Positions 15,904 through 24,624 of a stretch of 64,000 bases of DNA are shown piece after piece; position 1 is the first letter of the stretch, and the number at the start of each line of letters is the position of its first letter. Source of the stretch: Yoonia sp035117555 (lineage in GTDB: Bacteria; Pseudomonadota; Alphaproteobacteria; Rhodobacterales; Rhodobacteraceae); assembly GCF_035117555.1 (NCBI RefSeq), contig NZ_JAYKPK010000011.1, positions 1 through 64,000 on the forward strand. The letters are read 5' to 3'. A model generated the notes under the pieces. That model ran no database searches. It saw only the letters and a list, made by a program, of their open reading frames with translations, and had not been told where the DNA came from. Position numbers and translations under genes: made by a program.

Positions 15904-17318
15904 ACCATCGCATAAGCTCCGCGCGCCAGAAGCTGCGTCAGGCTTTGGGTCAGCTCATCCACGAAACCCGCATCTTCGCACAGGTTGTCAGGGAATATCT
16001 CGGTCAGGGCCAGATAGGATTTCACCGATCTTGCGGGATCATCGGACCAAAGTGACGCCAGACGTGCGGCCATCGGGTCTTTGACCGCGATCACCTCACC
16101 CTTCTCATCCTGCCCCGAAACATACCGCATCCACGCCGCCAGGGCGAGCGTCAGGCCCGGCGTGCTGCGCCCTGCGGCGCGGTTTTCCGCAATCGTGCCA
16201 AGCAGGCGCTGCGGCAGTTTCTGGCTGCCATCCATCGCGATCTGCCACGTCCGGTGCCGGATCGCAGGGTTCGCGTAACGGTCCGCCAAAGCGCTTGCAT
16301 AGGCAGTGAGGTCTTCACCGGGCGGTGGGGTCAGAACCGGAATAATCTCATCCCTCCACAACATGTCGGCAAAACGGGTGAAGGCGGGATCAGCCATCAG
16401 ATCGGCGATGGTTTCATGCCCGGCCAGATAGCCCAGATAGGCCAGCGCGCTATGTGTGCCGTTGAGCATGCGCAGTTTCATCAGCTCATAAGGGGTGACA
16501 TCGGCGACCAATTGGGCGCTTGTCGCTTCGAACGCAGGGCGCGGGCCGCAGAAATGATCCTCGATCACCCATTGCCGGAACGGTTCGTGCAGCACCGGGG
16601 CGGCATCGTGATGGCCGGTCAGTTGGGCAGCCCGGTCCAGATCATCGGCGGTGGTGGCTGGCACGATCCGGTCAACCATGGTGGCGGGGAAAGCACCGTT
16701 GTCAGCGATCCAACCCGCCAGATCGGGATCGATCAGGTGGGCAAGGTCCAGCACCACACCGCGCACGACCTTGCCGTTTTCAGGCAGGTTATCGCAGCAC
16801 AGCACTGTGAAAGGCGCAAGGCCGCGCGCCCGGCGCAACGCCAGCGCCCGCACCAGATAGCCGGGCGCGGATTTTGGCAAAGGCTGCGCCAGATCGTGGA
16901 TGATATCAGGATGGCTGGCGTTCAGCCGACCGGTGGCAGGCGCGTGGCAATAGCCTTTTTCCGTGACCGTCAGGCTGACAATGGCAACGGCAGGATCAGC
17001 CATCGCGTCTAACACCGCCTGCGGGTCTTCGGGGGCGACCAGCACATCACGCAGCAGCGTCATGACCTGCGGCGTTTCACCGTCGGGGCCAAGGCTGACG
17101 GCAGTATAGGCCCAGCCTTGCGGGCGCAGCTTGTCGCGCGTGCCCGGCGATTGCAGCGATACACCGATCACGCCCCAGTCGCCGCCCTGTTGCACCATCG
17201 CCTCGGTGATGTAGGTCGCAACATGGGCGCGGAAAAACGCGCCAAGCCCCAGATGCACGATACCTGCGGGGGAATCTGATGGCGGGCGCGATAACCTAGC
17301 GGGCAAGCCAACCTCCAT
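15891..17318 (-). CDS. uxuB: Mannitol dehydrogenase family oxidoreductase (fructuronate/tagaturonate reductase)
   Basis: About 475 residues of the long-chain mannitol dehydrogenase family, which includes UxuB and UxaB. The N-terminal GIVHLGLGAFFRAHVATY is the usual nucleotide-binding start. TVLCCDNLPENGKVV and the later YELMKLRMLNGTHSALAYLGY are conserved active-site regions. It would reduce fructuronate to mannonate or tagaturonate to altronate with NADH. Next to UxaC and KduI/KduD, a uronate role is much more likely than mannitol oxidation, but UxuB and UxaB cannot be told apart here. It overlaps the end of kduD. A TTG at 17306, with GGAGG five bases upstream, is an attractive alternative to the ATG at 17318. 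Confidence 0.85.
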   Translation of the reverse strand: MEVGLPARLSRPPSDSPAGIVHLGLGAFFRAHVATYITEAMVQQGGDWGVIGVSLQSPGTRDKLRPQGWAYTAVSLGPDGETPQVMTLLRDVLVAPEDPQAVLDAMADPAVAIVSLTVTEKGYCHAPATGRLNASHPDIIHDLAQPLPKSAPGYLVRALALRRARGLAPFTVLCCDNLPENGKVVRGVVLDLAHLIDPDLAGWIADNGAFPATMVDRIVPATTADDLDRAAQLTGHHDAAPVLHEPFRQWVIEDHFCGPRPAFEATSAQLVADVTPYELMKLRMLNGTHSALAYLGYLAGHETIADLMADPAFTRFADMLWRDEIIPVLTPPPGEDLTAYASALADRYANPAIRHRTWQIAMDGSQKLPQRLLGTIAENRAAGRSTPGLTLALAAWMRYVSGQDEKGEVIAVKDPMAARLASLWSDDPARSVKSYLALTEIFPDNLCEDAGFVDELTQSLTQLLARGAYAMVAQS

Positions 17319-18021
17319 CCACGTTCAGCACAGCGCCATGGATGTAATCCGACGCCGGTGCGGCCAGAAACACGGCTGTCTGTGCGATGTCTTCGGCACG
17401 GCCCCAGCGCCCGGCAGGAATCCGGTCAAGGATCGCGGCATTGCGGTCAGGATCGGCGCGCAGGGCTTCGGTATTGTTGGTTTCGATATAGCCCGGTGCA
17501 ATGGCATTCACATTCACACCGCGCGCGGCCCATTCATTGGCCAAAAGCTTGGTCAGTCCCGCCACGCCATGTTTGCTGGCAGTATAAGACGGCACCCGGA
17601 TACCGCCCTGAAATGATAAAAGCGAGGCGATGTTGACGATCTTGCCCTGCCCGCGGGGCAAGGCGGCCCGTGCAAAAGCCTGACAAGTAAAGAACAAGGC
17701 CTTGAGGTTCACATCCATCACATCGTCCCAGTCTTTTTCACTGAAATCAACGGCATCGGCGCGGCGGATGATGCCAGCATTATTGACCAGAATATCGATC
17801 TGTTCGTTTTCAAACACATCCCGCGCCGCCATCGGATCCGCGAAATCCAGCCGCAGGGCGCGGCCTGATCCCATCATCGCCAGTGTTTCATCACAATCGC
17901 GCCTTCCTGCGGCGATTACCTCGGCACCTGCCTGAGCCAGCGCCACGGCAATCGCCTGCCCGATGCCGGTATTCGCCCCCGTCACCAGCGCGCGGCGACC
18001 GTGCAGCGAAAACGCGTTCAC
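17296..18021 (-). CDS. kduD: 2-dehydro-3-deoxy-D-gluconate 5-dehydrogenase (KduD)
   Basis: A 241-residue classical short-chain dehydrogenase. TGANTGIG at 14-21 binds NAD(H), NNAG is at 80-83, and the catalytic Tyr146 and Lys150 lie in YTASK. The C-terminus GGWLAR is typical of KduD. It reduces 2,5-diketo-3-deoxygluconate to KDG. Its start overlaps the kduI stop by four bases (ATGA), so the two are probably translationally coupled. Downstream it overlaps the uxuB-like gene. The functional call depends on the kduI pairing, since short-chain dehydrogenases are hard to assign alone. Confidence 0.9.
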   Translation of the reverse strand: MNAFSLHGRRALVTGANTGIGQAIAVALAQAGAEVIAAGRRDCDETLAMMGSGRALRLDFADPMAARDVFENEQIDILVNNAGIIRRADAVDFSEKDWDDVMDVNLKALFFTCQAFARAALPRGQGKIVNIASLLSFQGGIRVPSYTASKHGVAGLTKLLANEWAARGVNVNAIAPGYIETNNTEALRADPDRNAAILDRIPAGRWGRAEDIAQTAVFLAAPASDYIHGAVLNVDGGWLAR

Positions 18022-18842
18022 AGCAGATCCGCCGGTTGGATAAAGTCCATGTCGGTATAATCGATGTTATCGCCCGCCATCGCCCAGATGAACGTATATT
18101 CCCCGATACCCGCACCCGAATGGATCGACCATGGCGGCGACAGCACCGCCTGTTCGTTGCCGACGAACAGATGCCGGGTTTCCTGCGGCTGGCCCATCAG
18201 ATGCAGCACCCGCGCTTCGGGGGCCATGCCGTGATAAAGATAGGCCTCCATCCGGCGGTCGTGGATATGCGACGGGATCGTGTTCCAGACCGACCCATCC
18301 TCCAGCGACGTATAGCCAAGGACCAACTGGCAGCTTTCCATGATCAAAGGATGGATGAATTGCCGGATCGTGCGTTTGTTCGATGTCTCGGTCGCACCCA
18401 TCTTGACCTCTTTCGCCTCTGACACTGTGACCAGACGGTGCGGGAAGGCGCGATGCGCGGGGGCAGAGGTGATGTAGAACCGCCCGTCGCCGGAAAAGGT
18501 CACGGCACCAGCCCCCATGCCAAGATACAGCACATCGCCATAAGCCATATCCCAGACCTCGCCTGCTGCAGCAACACGGCCCGCGCCGCCGATATTGACG
18601 ATGCCCATTTCGCGACGGTCCAGAAAGCTGGGGGTCTTGGTCTCGGCGACCTGATCCAGCACCAGATCAGCGCCCGCAGGCACCGCACCGCCAAGGGTAA
18701 AGCGGTCATAATGGGTATAGACCAGCCGGATTTCACCATCGGCAAACAGGCCATCCGACAGGAAATTGTCGCGCAGCGCCGTGGTATCCATGGATTTCGC
18801 GTGATCAGGGTGGATCGCGTGGCGGGTTTGAACGTGCAGCAT
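18018..18842 (-). CDS. kduI: 5-dehydro-4-deoxy-D-glucuronate isomerase (KduI)
   Basis: A 274-residue cupin-fold isomerase that converts 5-keto-4-deoxyuronate, made after GH105 action, to 2,5-diketo-3-deoxygluconate. The metal site is visible in IPSHIHDRRMEAYLYH (two His and a Glu, about 193-208), with a fourth His expected near WSIHSGAG at about 240. The N-terminal half carries the family pattern NFLSDGLFADGEIRLVYTHYDRF. Length matches the family. AAAGGA lies upstream of the ATG at 18842, and it follows uxaC by 15 bases in one operon. Confidence 0.93.
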   Translation of the reverse strand: MLHVQTRHAIHPDHAKSMDTTALRDNFLSDGLFADGEIRLVYTHYDRFTLGGAVPAGADLVLDQVAETKTPSFLDRREMGIVNIGGAGRVAAAGEVWDMAYGDVLYLGMGAGAVTFSGDGRFYITSAPAHRAFPHRLVTVSEAKEVKMGATETSNKRTIRQFIHPLIMESCQLVLGYTSLEDGSVWNTIPSHIHDRRMEAYLYHGMAPEARVLHLMGQPQETRHLFVGNEQAVLSPPWSIHSGAGIGEYTFIWAMAGDNIDYTDMDFIQPADLL

Positions 18843-18857
18843 AGGTTATTCCTTTCG

Positions 18858-20264
18858 TCAGAGCTTGTAGGCGCGCTTGGCAAGGCCGTAAGCCAGATCA
18901 TGCGCCAGTTCAGGGGCTTCATCCTCAGCCAGACACCCGGAGGTCACCAGCGTCGCGAGATAGGCGCAATCGACCCGGCGGGCGACGTCATGGCGCGCGG
19001 GAATCGACAGATAGGCGCGGGTGTCATCGTTAAAGCCGACAGTGTTGTAGAAACCCGCTGTCTCGGTCGTTGTTTCGCGAAACCGGCGCATGCCTTCGGG
19101 GCTGTCGAAAAACCACCACGGCGGCCCAAGCTTCAGACAAGGGTAAGCCCCTGCCAAAGGTGCAAGCTCGCGCGAGTATGACGTTTCATCCAGCGTGAAA
19201 AGGATCACGGTCAGGTCAGTTCGCATCCCGACCGCGTTGAGAAGCGGGCGCAAGGCAGCGACATAATCGGTGCGACCGGGGATATCGAACCCTTTGTCAC
19301 GCCCATGCATTGTCATGACGCAATCTGCATGGTTACGTCGGGCACCGGGATGGATCTGCATGACCAGCCCGTCTTCAAGGCTCATCCGAGCCATTTCAGT
19401 CAGCATATGACCACGAAAGGCATCCGCCTCTTCCGCTGTGCAAAGGCCACGCAGGGCTTTCGCAAACAAGGCGGCGGCATCCGCCTGCGGCAGGTCTTCG
19501 GTGCGCGCTGAAGGATGACCGTGATCGGTCGATGTGGCACCGAATGTCTTGAAATAGGCCCGCCGCGCGCGGTGCGCGTTCAGATAGCCAGCCCAGTGCG
19601 ATGTATCCTCGCCGGTTTGTTCACCCATCAGCGCGACATTGGCGGCAAAACCTTCGATCTCGGGATCAATCACACCATCGGGGCGATAAGCAGTCACAAC
19701 CCGCCCTGTCCAGCCGCTATCCCGGATCATGCGATGCCAGCGCAGATCGTCAGTGGCGGCTTCTGTTGTGGCAATCGCTTCGATATTGAACCGCTCGAAC
19801 AAGGCGCGAGGGCGGAATTCCGGGCGCGTCAGGCAGTCCGAAATGTGGTCATAGTACCAGTCGGCCGTTGCAGCACTCAGCACTTTGTCGATTGCGAAAA
19901 GGTCCTGAAACACATGGTCCAGCCACAGGCGTGACGGCGTGCCGCGAAAGACGTGGTAATGCGCGGCAAACAGCGACCAGATCTTGCGGCCATCGGTTTG
20001 CGTCGGCCCGCCGTCAACCCGCGGGACACCCAGATCCGTCAGAGCAACACCCTGCGAACACAGCATGCGGAAGATATAATGGTCCGGCGTGACAAACAGC
20101 TGGGCCGGGTCAGGAAAAGGCTGATCTTCGGCAAACCACCGTGGATCGGTGTGACCATGCGGACTGATGATCGGTAGCCCCCGCACCTCGTGATACAAGG
20201 CTTGCGCAAGATCGCGCGCGCGTCCTTCGGTTGGCAAAAGCCTGTCTTCTGGCAGCAAGGGCAT
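18858..20264 (-). CDS. uxaC: Glucuronate/galacturonate isomerase (UxaC)
   Basis: A 468-residue uronate isomerase of the amidohydrolase superfamily, of normal length. The N-terminal SPHGHTDPRWFAEDQPF contains the HxH metal ligands. The middle MARMSLEDGLVMQIHPGARRNH and the C-terminal GFNDDTRAYLSIPARHD are typical of UxaC. It converts galacturonate to tagaturonate and glucuronate to fructuronate. First gene of the uxaC-kduI-kduD-uxuB operon, preceded by a near-perfect dyad that may be the repressor site. The galacturonate it uses would come from the GH28 enzyme. Confidence 0.93.
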   Translation of the reverse strand: MPLLPEDRLLPTEGRARDLAQALYHEVRGLPIISPHGHTDPRWFAEDQPFPDPAQLFVTPDHYIFRMLCSQGVALTDLGVPRVDGGPTQTDGRKIWSLFAAHYHVFRGTPSRLWLDHVFQDLFAIDKVLSAATADWYYDHISDCLTRPEFRPRALFERFNIEAIATTEAATDDLRWHRMIRDSGWTGRVVTAYRPDGVIDPEIEGFAANVALMGEQTGEDTSHWAGYLNAHRARRAYFKTFGATSTDHGHPSARTEDLPQADAAALFAKALRGLCTAEEADAFRGHMLTEMARMSLEDGLVMQIHPGARRNHADCVMTMHGRDKGFDIPGRTDYVAALRPLLNAVGMRTDLTVILFTLDETSYSRELAPLAGAYPCLKLGPPWWFFDSPEGMRRFRETTTETAGFYNTVGFNDDTRAYLSIPARHDVARRVDCAYLATLVTSGCLAEDEAPELAHDLAYGLAKRAYKL

Positions 20265-20278
20265 GGTATTCTCGCATA

Positions 20279-20308
20279 TACTAGATGTGTAATCATCTAA
20301 TATGCTAG
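20279..20308. promoter_or_regulatory. AT-rich dyad upstream of uxaC, candidate GntR operator
   Basis: ATACTAGATG and CATCTAATAT form an inverted repeat (9 of 10 pairs) around six bases, starting 15 bp before the uxaC start codon. Part of it (CTAATATGCTAG) recurs at 13879-13890 with one change. ATACTAG recurs in the gntR promoter. This supports one regulator for all three promoters, most simply the GntR protein encoded at 6177. Confidence 0.55.
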
Positions 20309-20411
20309 TTTATCCATGACGTCAAGACGATGCACCCCATTGTCCGACATCTGAGGTCGTTTGCGGCGACGGCCACCCTCCTGCGGGCGGCCCCTCTTGT
20401 CAGGGGAACCT

Positions 20412-20648
20412 ATGTCTGCGACGGTAAAGACCACCGAAAAAGAAAGCCCCGGTATGCGCCTGATTGACCCCGCCCATCCGTTTTTCCGACCGGCCTGGCG
20501 CCGTTATCTGGTGGTGGCGGCACCGCTGATCTGGGCAGGCGTTGAATGGAGCCTGGGTCAGACGATCTGGGGCTTCATCTTTGCAGCGGCTGGTTTGTAC
20601 CTCGCCTGGCATCTGATCTGGACCTGGCGCGCGGATCACGAAGACTAA
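20412..20648 (+). CDS. Small membrane protein, unknown function
   Basis: A 78-residue protein starting at the ATG of MSATVKTTEKES, with AGGGGA just upstream. The longer frame from 20361 lacks a ribosome site. Two hydrophobic segments (about 34-50 and 53-72: VVAAPLIWAGVEW, IWGFIFAAAGLYLAWHLIW) suggest two membrane passes with short cytoplasmic ends. It stands alone between the uxaC promoter and the Wzc-like gene, convergent with the latter. I do not recognise a named family. Confidence 0.7.
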   Translation: MSATVKTTEKESPGMRLIDPAHPFFRPAWRRYLVVAAPLIWAGVEWSLGQTIWGFIFAAAGLYLAWHLIWTWRADHED

Positions 20649-20671
20649 GGTCAGCATCCGCGCGCCAGTGA

Positions 20672-22843
20672 CTATGAGGATCGCTGCTTGTAATCATAGC
20701 GATAGCTGTAGCCATAGCCGTAGCGACCGCTTGCCTTGCGCGGATCAAATCCGTTCAGGACGGCACCGGAAAACTTCAGGCCCGCAGCGGCAAAAGCCTT
20801 TTGCGCCGCATCCACTTCGCCGAGCGGCGTCTCGTCATGGCGGGCGACAAAGATTGCGGCACCCGTGCTGCGCGCCAGAATGACAGGGTCGGTCACCGCC
20901 AGTACCGGCGGCGCGTCAAAGATCGTCAGGTCGAAATTTTCGGCACAATAGGCGATCAATTGCGACAATTCTGCCCGCATCAACATCTCGGACGGGTTCG
21001 GCGGATAGCGGCCCGTGGGCAGGACGAACAGATTGTCTTGCGGGCTTTGCAGGATGGCGTCCTGAAACGATATATCGCCTGCCAAGGCCTCTGCCAGACC
21101 CGGGCCATTGCGCGGCAGATCGAAGTAGCGCCGTATCTGTCCGCGCCGCAAATCGGCATCAATCACGCAGATCCTCTGACCAGCTTGCGCCATGACGGCG
21201 GCAAGGTTCACCGAGAGAAAGCTTTTCCCGGCATAAGGATGCGACGATGTCACCGTCAGGGTAGGTGTCGCCGCATCAAGCATGCCAAAATGCAAACTGG
21301 TCCGCAGGGATCGCAACGCCTCGACCGTCAGATCGGCAGCATTTTCATAAGCCAGAATAGGCAGCGTACCTTTGCGGCGGCCTGCGGTATCGGCCACTTT
21401 ATTGTAATTGATCGTGGCAAAGACCGGCAGCCCCAGCTTTTCCAGTTCTGACGGGTCCTGCACACCTTTGCGCATCCAGTTGGACACCAAGACCAACCCG
21501 GTGCCAGCCAAGCCGCCCAGCACCATCCCCAGCGCCAGCAACAAGGATTTACGTGGTGCAACAGGGGTCGGGTTTCCGCTGGCGTCATCGATCACGCGGA
21601 CATTGCCGATGCTGCTGGCGCGCAACACTTCGACTTCCTGCGCACGGGTCAAGAGTTCGGTGTAAATGCCCTGCGCCAGTTCAACCTCGCGGGAAAGGTT
21701 CAGGATTTGCCGCTGGGTTTCGGGCAATTCCCCGATCTGGCCGCGCAGTTCTTCCAACCGTGCTTCAAGCCGCGCGCGTTCATCCAGCAGCTGGCGATAA
21801 GTCGGATGCGCTGGTGTAAAGCGCTGCGCGATCTCATCCTCGCGGCGTTGCAGATCAACCAGTTCGGTTTCCACCCGTGTGACCTGGCCAAGGATCGTCT
21901 GAGTCTCAAGCGTCAGATCAACAGTGACCTGTTCTTGCCGAAAGGCGTTAACAGCGGCTTCGGCTTCACGCATCGTCGCCTCGGCCTGCGGCAACTGATC
22001 GCGAATGAACGACAGGCTGCTTTCCGCTTCGGCCGCCGAGCGAGAGACGTTCTGCGCCTGATACGCGCTGACAATCGCATTAAGCGCGCGAACATTTTCT
22101 GTGCGATCCATGCCTGTCAGGCGCACTTCCAGAATGCCGGAGGCGCGCCCGACCTCGGACACGGTCATCCGGCTGCGCAGCGCGTTGATGGCGCGGCGTT
22201 CATCGATCTGCTGGATGGCGAACCGCCGCCCCGCTGGCGCGTCAAGTTCGGCAACAGTCATTGCAAAACCAGTCTCGGGCAGATTGATCGGCTCACCGAC
22301 ACGGCCATCCAACTGCGTCTCGTCAGGGAAGGTCAGCTGAAAACTGCCGGGGGCGGTGACGACGAGGTCAATGTTCTGATTAAGCATCTCTGGAGCAACC
22401 ACCAGATTGGCTAAGGCGAGATGGTCACCCGGACGCGTGTAACGGGCGGGAACGAACCCCTCGATCACCGGAAAATGGTAGCGGGCAAACATCGTGCCGA
22501 TGACAGGCAGTTCTTCCGGGGTCACCCGCCAGTCAAGGTTCTGATCCGCAATGGCGCGGCCCAGAACCATCCGCGAGCGCAGAATTTCGATTTCGGTCAC
22601 GCTGCGGGGATCGTTGTCGACCATATCGGACAGGCTGCTGGGCAGGGCCAAAGCGCCGGATCGTTCCTCTAACTGCATCAAAGCATCGGCCTGATAGGTC
22701 GGATAGGTATTGGCGACGGTAAATGCGCCGATAGCCAGACCAATGATCGTGACGATGCCAATCTGCCAACGACCGCGCCACAGCGTCCCGATCAACTGAC
22801 CAAGATCGATTTCGTCGTCTGAGGTATCGGGCGCCATGTTCAT
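20672..22843 (-). CDS. Polysaccharide co-polymerase / BY-kinase (Wzc/ExoP-like)
   Basis: A 723-residue inner membrane protein. A Wzz-type chain-length domain lies between membrane segments near residues 32-50 and 434-453, with a long periplasmic coiled-coil part (about 270-410). A cytoplasmic tyrosine autokinase follows. Kinase sites are the Walker A-like SSHPYAGKSF (about 535), Walker A' ICVIDADLRRG (about 563) and Walker B LTIFDAPPVLAVTD (about 646). The C-terminus is a Tyr-rich tail, YGYGYSYRYDY, the expected autophosphorylation cluster. It should control polymer length and export with the Wza-like and phosphatase genes that lie just upstream on the same strand. Confidence 0.92.
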   Translation of the reverse strand: MNMAPDTSDDEIDLGQLIGTLWRGRWQIGIVTIIGLAIGAFTVANTYPTYQADALMQLEERSGALALPSSLSDMVDNDPRSVTEIEILRSRMVLGRAIADQNLDWRVTPEELPVIGTMFARYHFPVIEGFVPARYTRPGDHLALANLVVAPEMLNQNIDLVVTAPGSFQLTFPDETQLDGRVGEPINLPETGFAMTVAELDAPAGRRFAIQQIDERRAINALRSRMTVSEVGRASGILEVRLTGMDRTENVRALNAIVSAYQAQNVSRSAAEAESSLSFIRDQLPQAEATMREAEAAVNAFRQEQVTVDLTLETQTILGQVTRVETELVDLQRREDEIAQRFTPAHPTYRQLLDERARLEARLEELRGQIGELPETQRQILNLSREVELAQGIYTELLTRAQEVEVLRASSIGNVRVIDDASGNPTPVAPRKSLLLALGMVLGGLAGTGLVLVSNWMRKGVQDPSELEKLGLPVFATINYNKVADTAGRRKGTLPILAYENAADLTVEALRSLRTSLHFGMLDAATPTLTVTSSHPYAGKSFLSVNLAAVMAQAGQRICVIDADLRRGQIRRYFDLPRNGPGLAEALAGDISFQDAILQSPQDNLFVLPTGRYPPNPSEMLMRAELSQLIAYCAENFDLTIFDAPPVLAVTDPVILARSTGAAIFVARHDETPLGEVDAAQKAFAAAGLKFSGAVLNGFDPRKASGRYGYGYSYRYDYKQRSS

Positions 22844-22896
22844 GATGGGGAATTTTCCTGCGATAAACTAAAAATGCGCAACAAGCGGTCGGACAT

Positions 22897-23376
22897 CTAT
22901 CCGGCGGTCTTTGTTTTTGCCTGCGGCGATTTTTGTAATTTGTCTACCCATGCATTTGCCGCATGGTCGATCAAGGTGAACACCTCTTCGTGAAATGGTA
23001 TCGAGCGTCGATAAGGATCGGCAATACCTTTGGCGCCGGTCCATTGATCAAACAGCATGATCCGCCCCGAAAGATCGGGTGCAGATTTGATGATACTGCG
23101 TTTATGCCCCGCCTCCATGACCAGGATCAGCGCATGATCGGACCCGATCTGATGGGAAAACTGCCGCGCCAGATGGCCATCAAGGGATACGCCATGCCCT
23201 GCGGCGACTGAAGTGGCGTCTGTGTCAGCAGCATGACCGGATAAGGCCGCGATACCTGCCGATGATACCGCAATATCAAGGCCAGCTGCGGCCAGCTTGT
23301 CAGCCAGCAAACGTTCGCCCAATGGTGACCGGCAGATATTGCCGACACAGACGACGAGAATGGAGTCAAATACCAT
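22897..23376 (-). CDS. Low-molecular-weight protein tyrosine phosphatase (Wzb-like)
   Basis: A 159-residue phosphatase. The P-loop CVGNICRS (CX5R, nucleophile Cys10, Arg16) is near the N-terminus and the general-acid Asp lies in IADPYRRS (about 125). The protein begins MVFDSILVVC; the longer frame upstream is shadow sequence of the wza-like gene. It lies 10 bases after the Wza-like gene and before the BY-kinase, so it should dephosphorylate the kinase's Tyr tail and set the export cycle. Confidence 0.9.
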   Translation of the reverse strand: MVFDSILVVCVGNICRSPLGERLLADKLAAAGLDIAVSSAGIAALSGHAADTDATSVAAGHGVSLDGHLARQFSHQIGSDHALILVMEAGHKRSIIKSAPDLSGRIMLFDQWTGAKGIADPYRRSIPFHEEVFTLIDHAANAWVDKLQKSPQAKTKTAG

Positions 23377-23386
23377 TCCGCTGGCC

Positions 23387-24496
23387 CTAATTTGCCAAAT
23401 CGTCAACGTTGCGCACAGCCTGCACGGATGGCAGCAGACGTACGATTGTGTCGTTCCACCGCTGAAGCGAGGACCGCATGACATAAACGATATCGCGGGG
23501 TTCCAGCACGAACCGGGTGCCAAGCAGCAACCCTTCCGGCGTCGAGGTATCAAGCTGGAAGACACGCGTGATATCGCCATCGGCACGGAACACCAGCACA
23601 CCGCGGGCATTGGCCCGTGGCTGTTGCAGGCCACCACTGCGGGTGATGGCTTGGGTCAATGTGATCGGCTCAAGCGACAGGTCGACGACATCCGGGCGCG
23701 CGACCTCACCCAGAAGGTAGGCTTCTTCGGCACGACGACGCGGCACATTGACGATATCACCATTGCGCAGCACCGGATTATTCTGGGCCAAGCCACCTTC
23801 CAGAAAGCCCCGCATATCGACGGTAAAAACCCGACCGCCGCGCTGGATGCTGACGATACGTTGATCGGCGGTATCGCTGAACCCGCCCGCGGCATTGACC
23901 GCTTCGATCAAGCTTAAACTGACCGAGGTGAGCGGCTGCCGGTTCGGCATCTCGACGGCACCGGACACCACGACTGATTGCGAATTATAGGCGGCAATGC
24001 GCACCTCGACCTGTGGGTTGGGGATGAAATCAGCCAGTCGGGTCGACAAATCTTCGCGGATCTGGCCTGCGGTCCGGCCAGAGGCACGAATGCTGCCGAC
24101 ATAGGGATAGGTGATCGTGCCATCGCTGGCGACCTGAAACCCGCTTTCCGCAGCACTGCGCTGGGGGCCTGCCGGCAAGGTCAGTTCTGGATGATCAAAC
24201 ACGATGACCGACAGGATATCACCCGGGCCGACCGCATAGGACCAGCCACCGCCGCCAGGCAGATTGGTGGCGCTAAAGCCACGCGCAGGGCTGGCAAAAT
24301 TCGCGATATTCTGGGCGGTCAGCACGATGACTTCGACATTCTCACCCAAGGATTGCTGCGCACTCTCGTCGGTCGGAAATTCAACATAGCCATCGGAACA
24401 AGCCGCAAAGGCGGAAAACAGAACCATCCCACAGATCAGACGCAACTTTGACAAGACATCCTGGTTGCCCGATATGTTGACGGCGCTGCTTGTCAT
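23387..24496 (-). CDS. Polysaccharide export lipoprotein (Wza-like)
   Basis: About 369 residues. The start at 24496 is preceded by GGGAGAG. A lipoprotein signal ends in the lipobox AFAAC, with lipidated Cys at about 33. The polysaccharide export (PES) domain follows, with PGDILSVIVFDHPELTLPAG (about 105-125) and GTITYPYVGSIRASGRT. Repeated SLBB-type soluble ligand-binding domains occupy the rest. It should form the outer membrane export channel. It is first of the three-gene set with phosphatase and kinase. Confidence 0.9.
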   Translation of the reverse strand: MTSSAVNISGNQDVLSKLRLICGMVLFSAFAACSDGYVEFPTDESAQQSLGENVEVIVLTAQNIANFASPARGFSATNLPGGGGWSYAVGPGDILSVIVFDHPELTLPAGPQRSAAESGFQVASDGTITYPYVGSIRASGRTAGQIREDLSTRLADFIPNPQVEVRIAAYNSQSVVVSGAVEMPNRQPLTSVSLSLIEAVNAAGGFSDTADQRIVSIQRGGRVFTVDMRGFLEGGLAQNNPVLRNGDIVNVPRRRAEEAYLLGEVARPDVVDLSLEPITLTQAITRSGGLQQPRANARGVLVFRADGDITRVFQLDTSTPEGLLLGTRFVLEPRDIVYVMRSSLQRWNDTIVRLLPSVQAVRNVDDLAN

Positions 24497-24624
24497 GTGT
24501 GACTCTCCCAGATTGTCGTTTATCATGCCGTTGCCCGACGGTTTTGACCGCATACACCGGCCGATATTACTTCGTGACTAACCCAACACACGCGTGTGTT
24601 TACCTTGTGAACCCTGGTTGTGCA

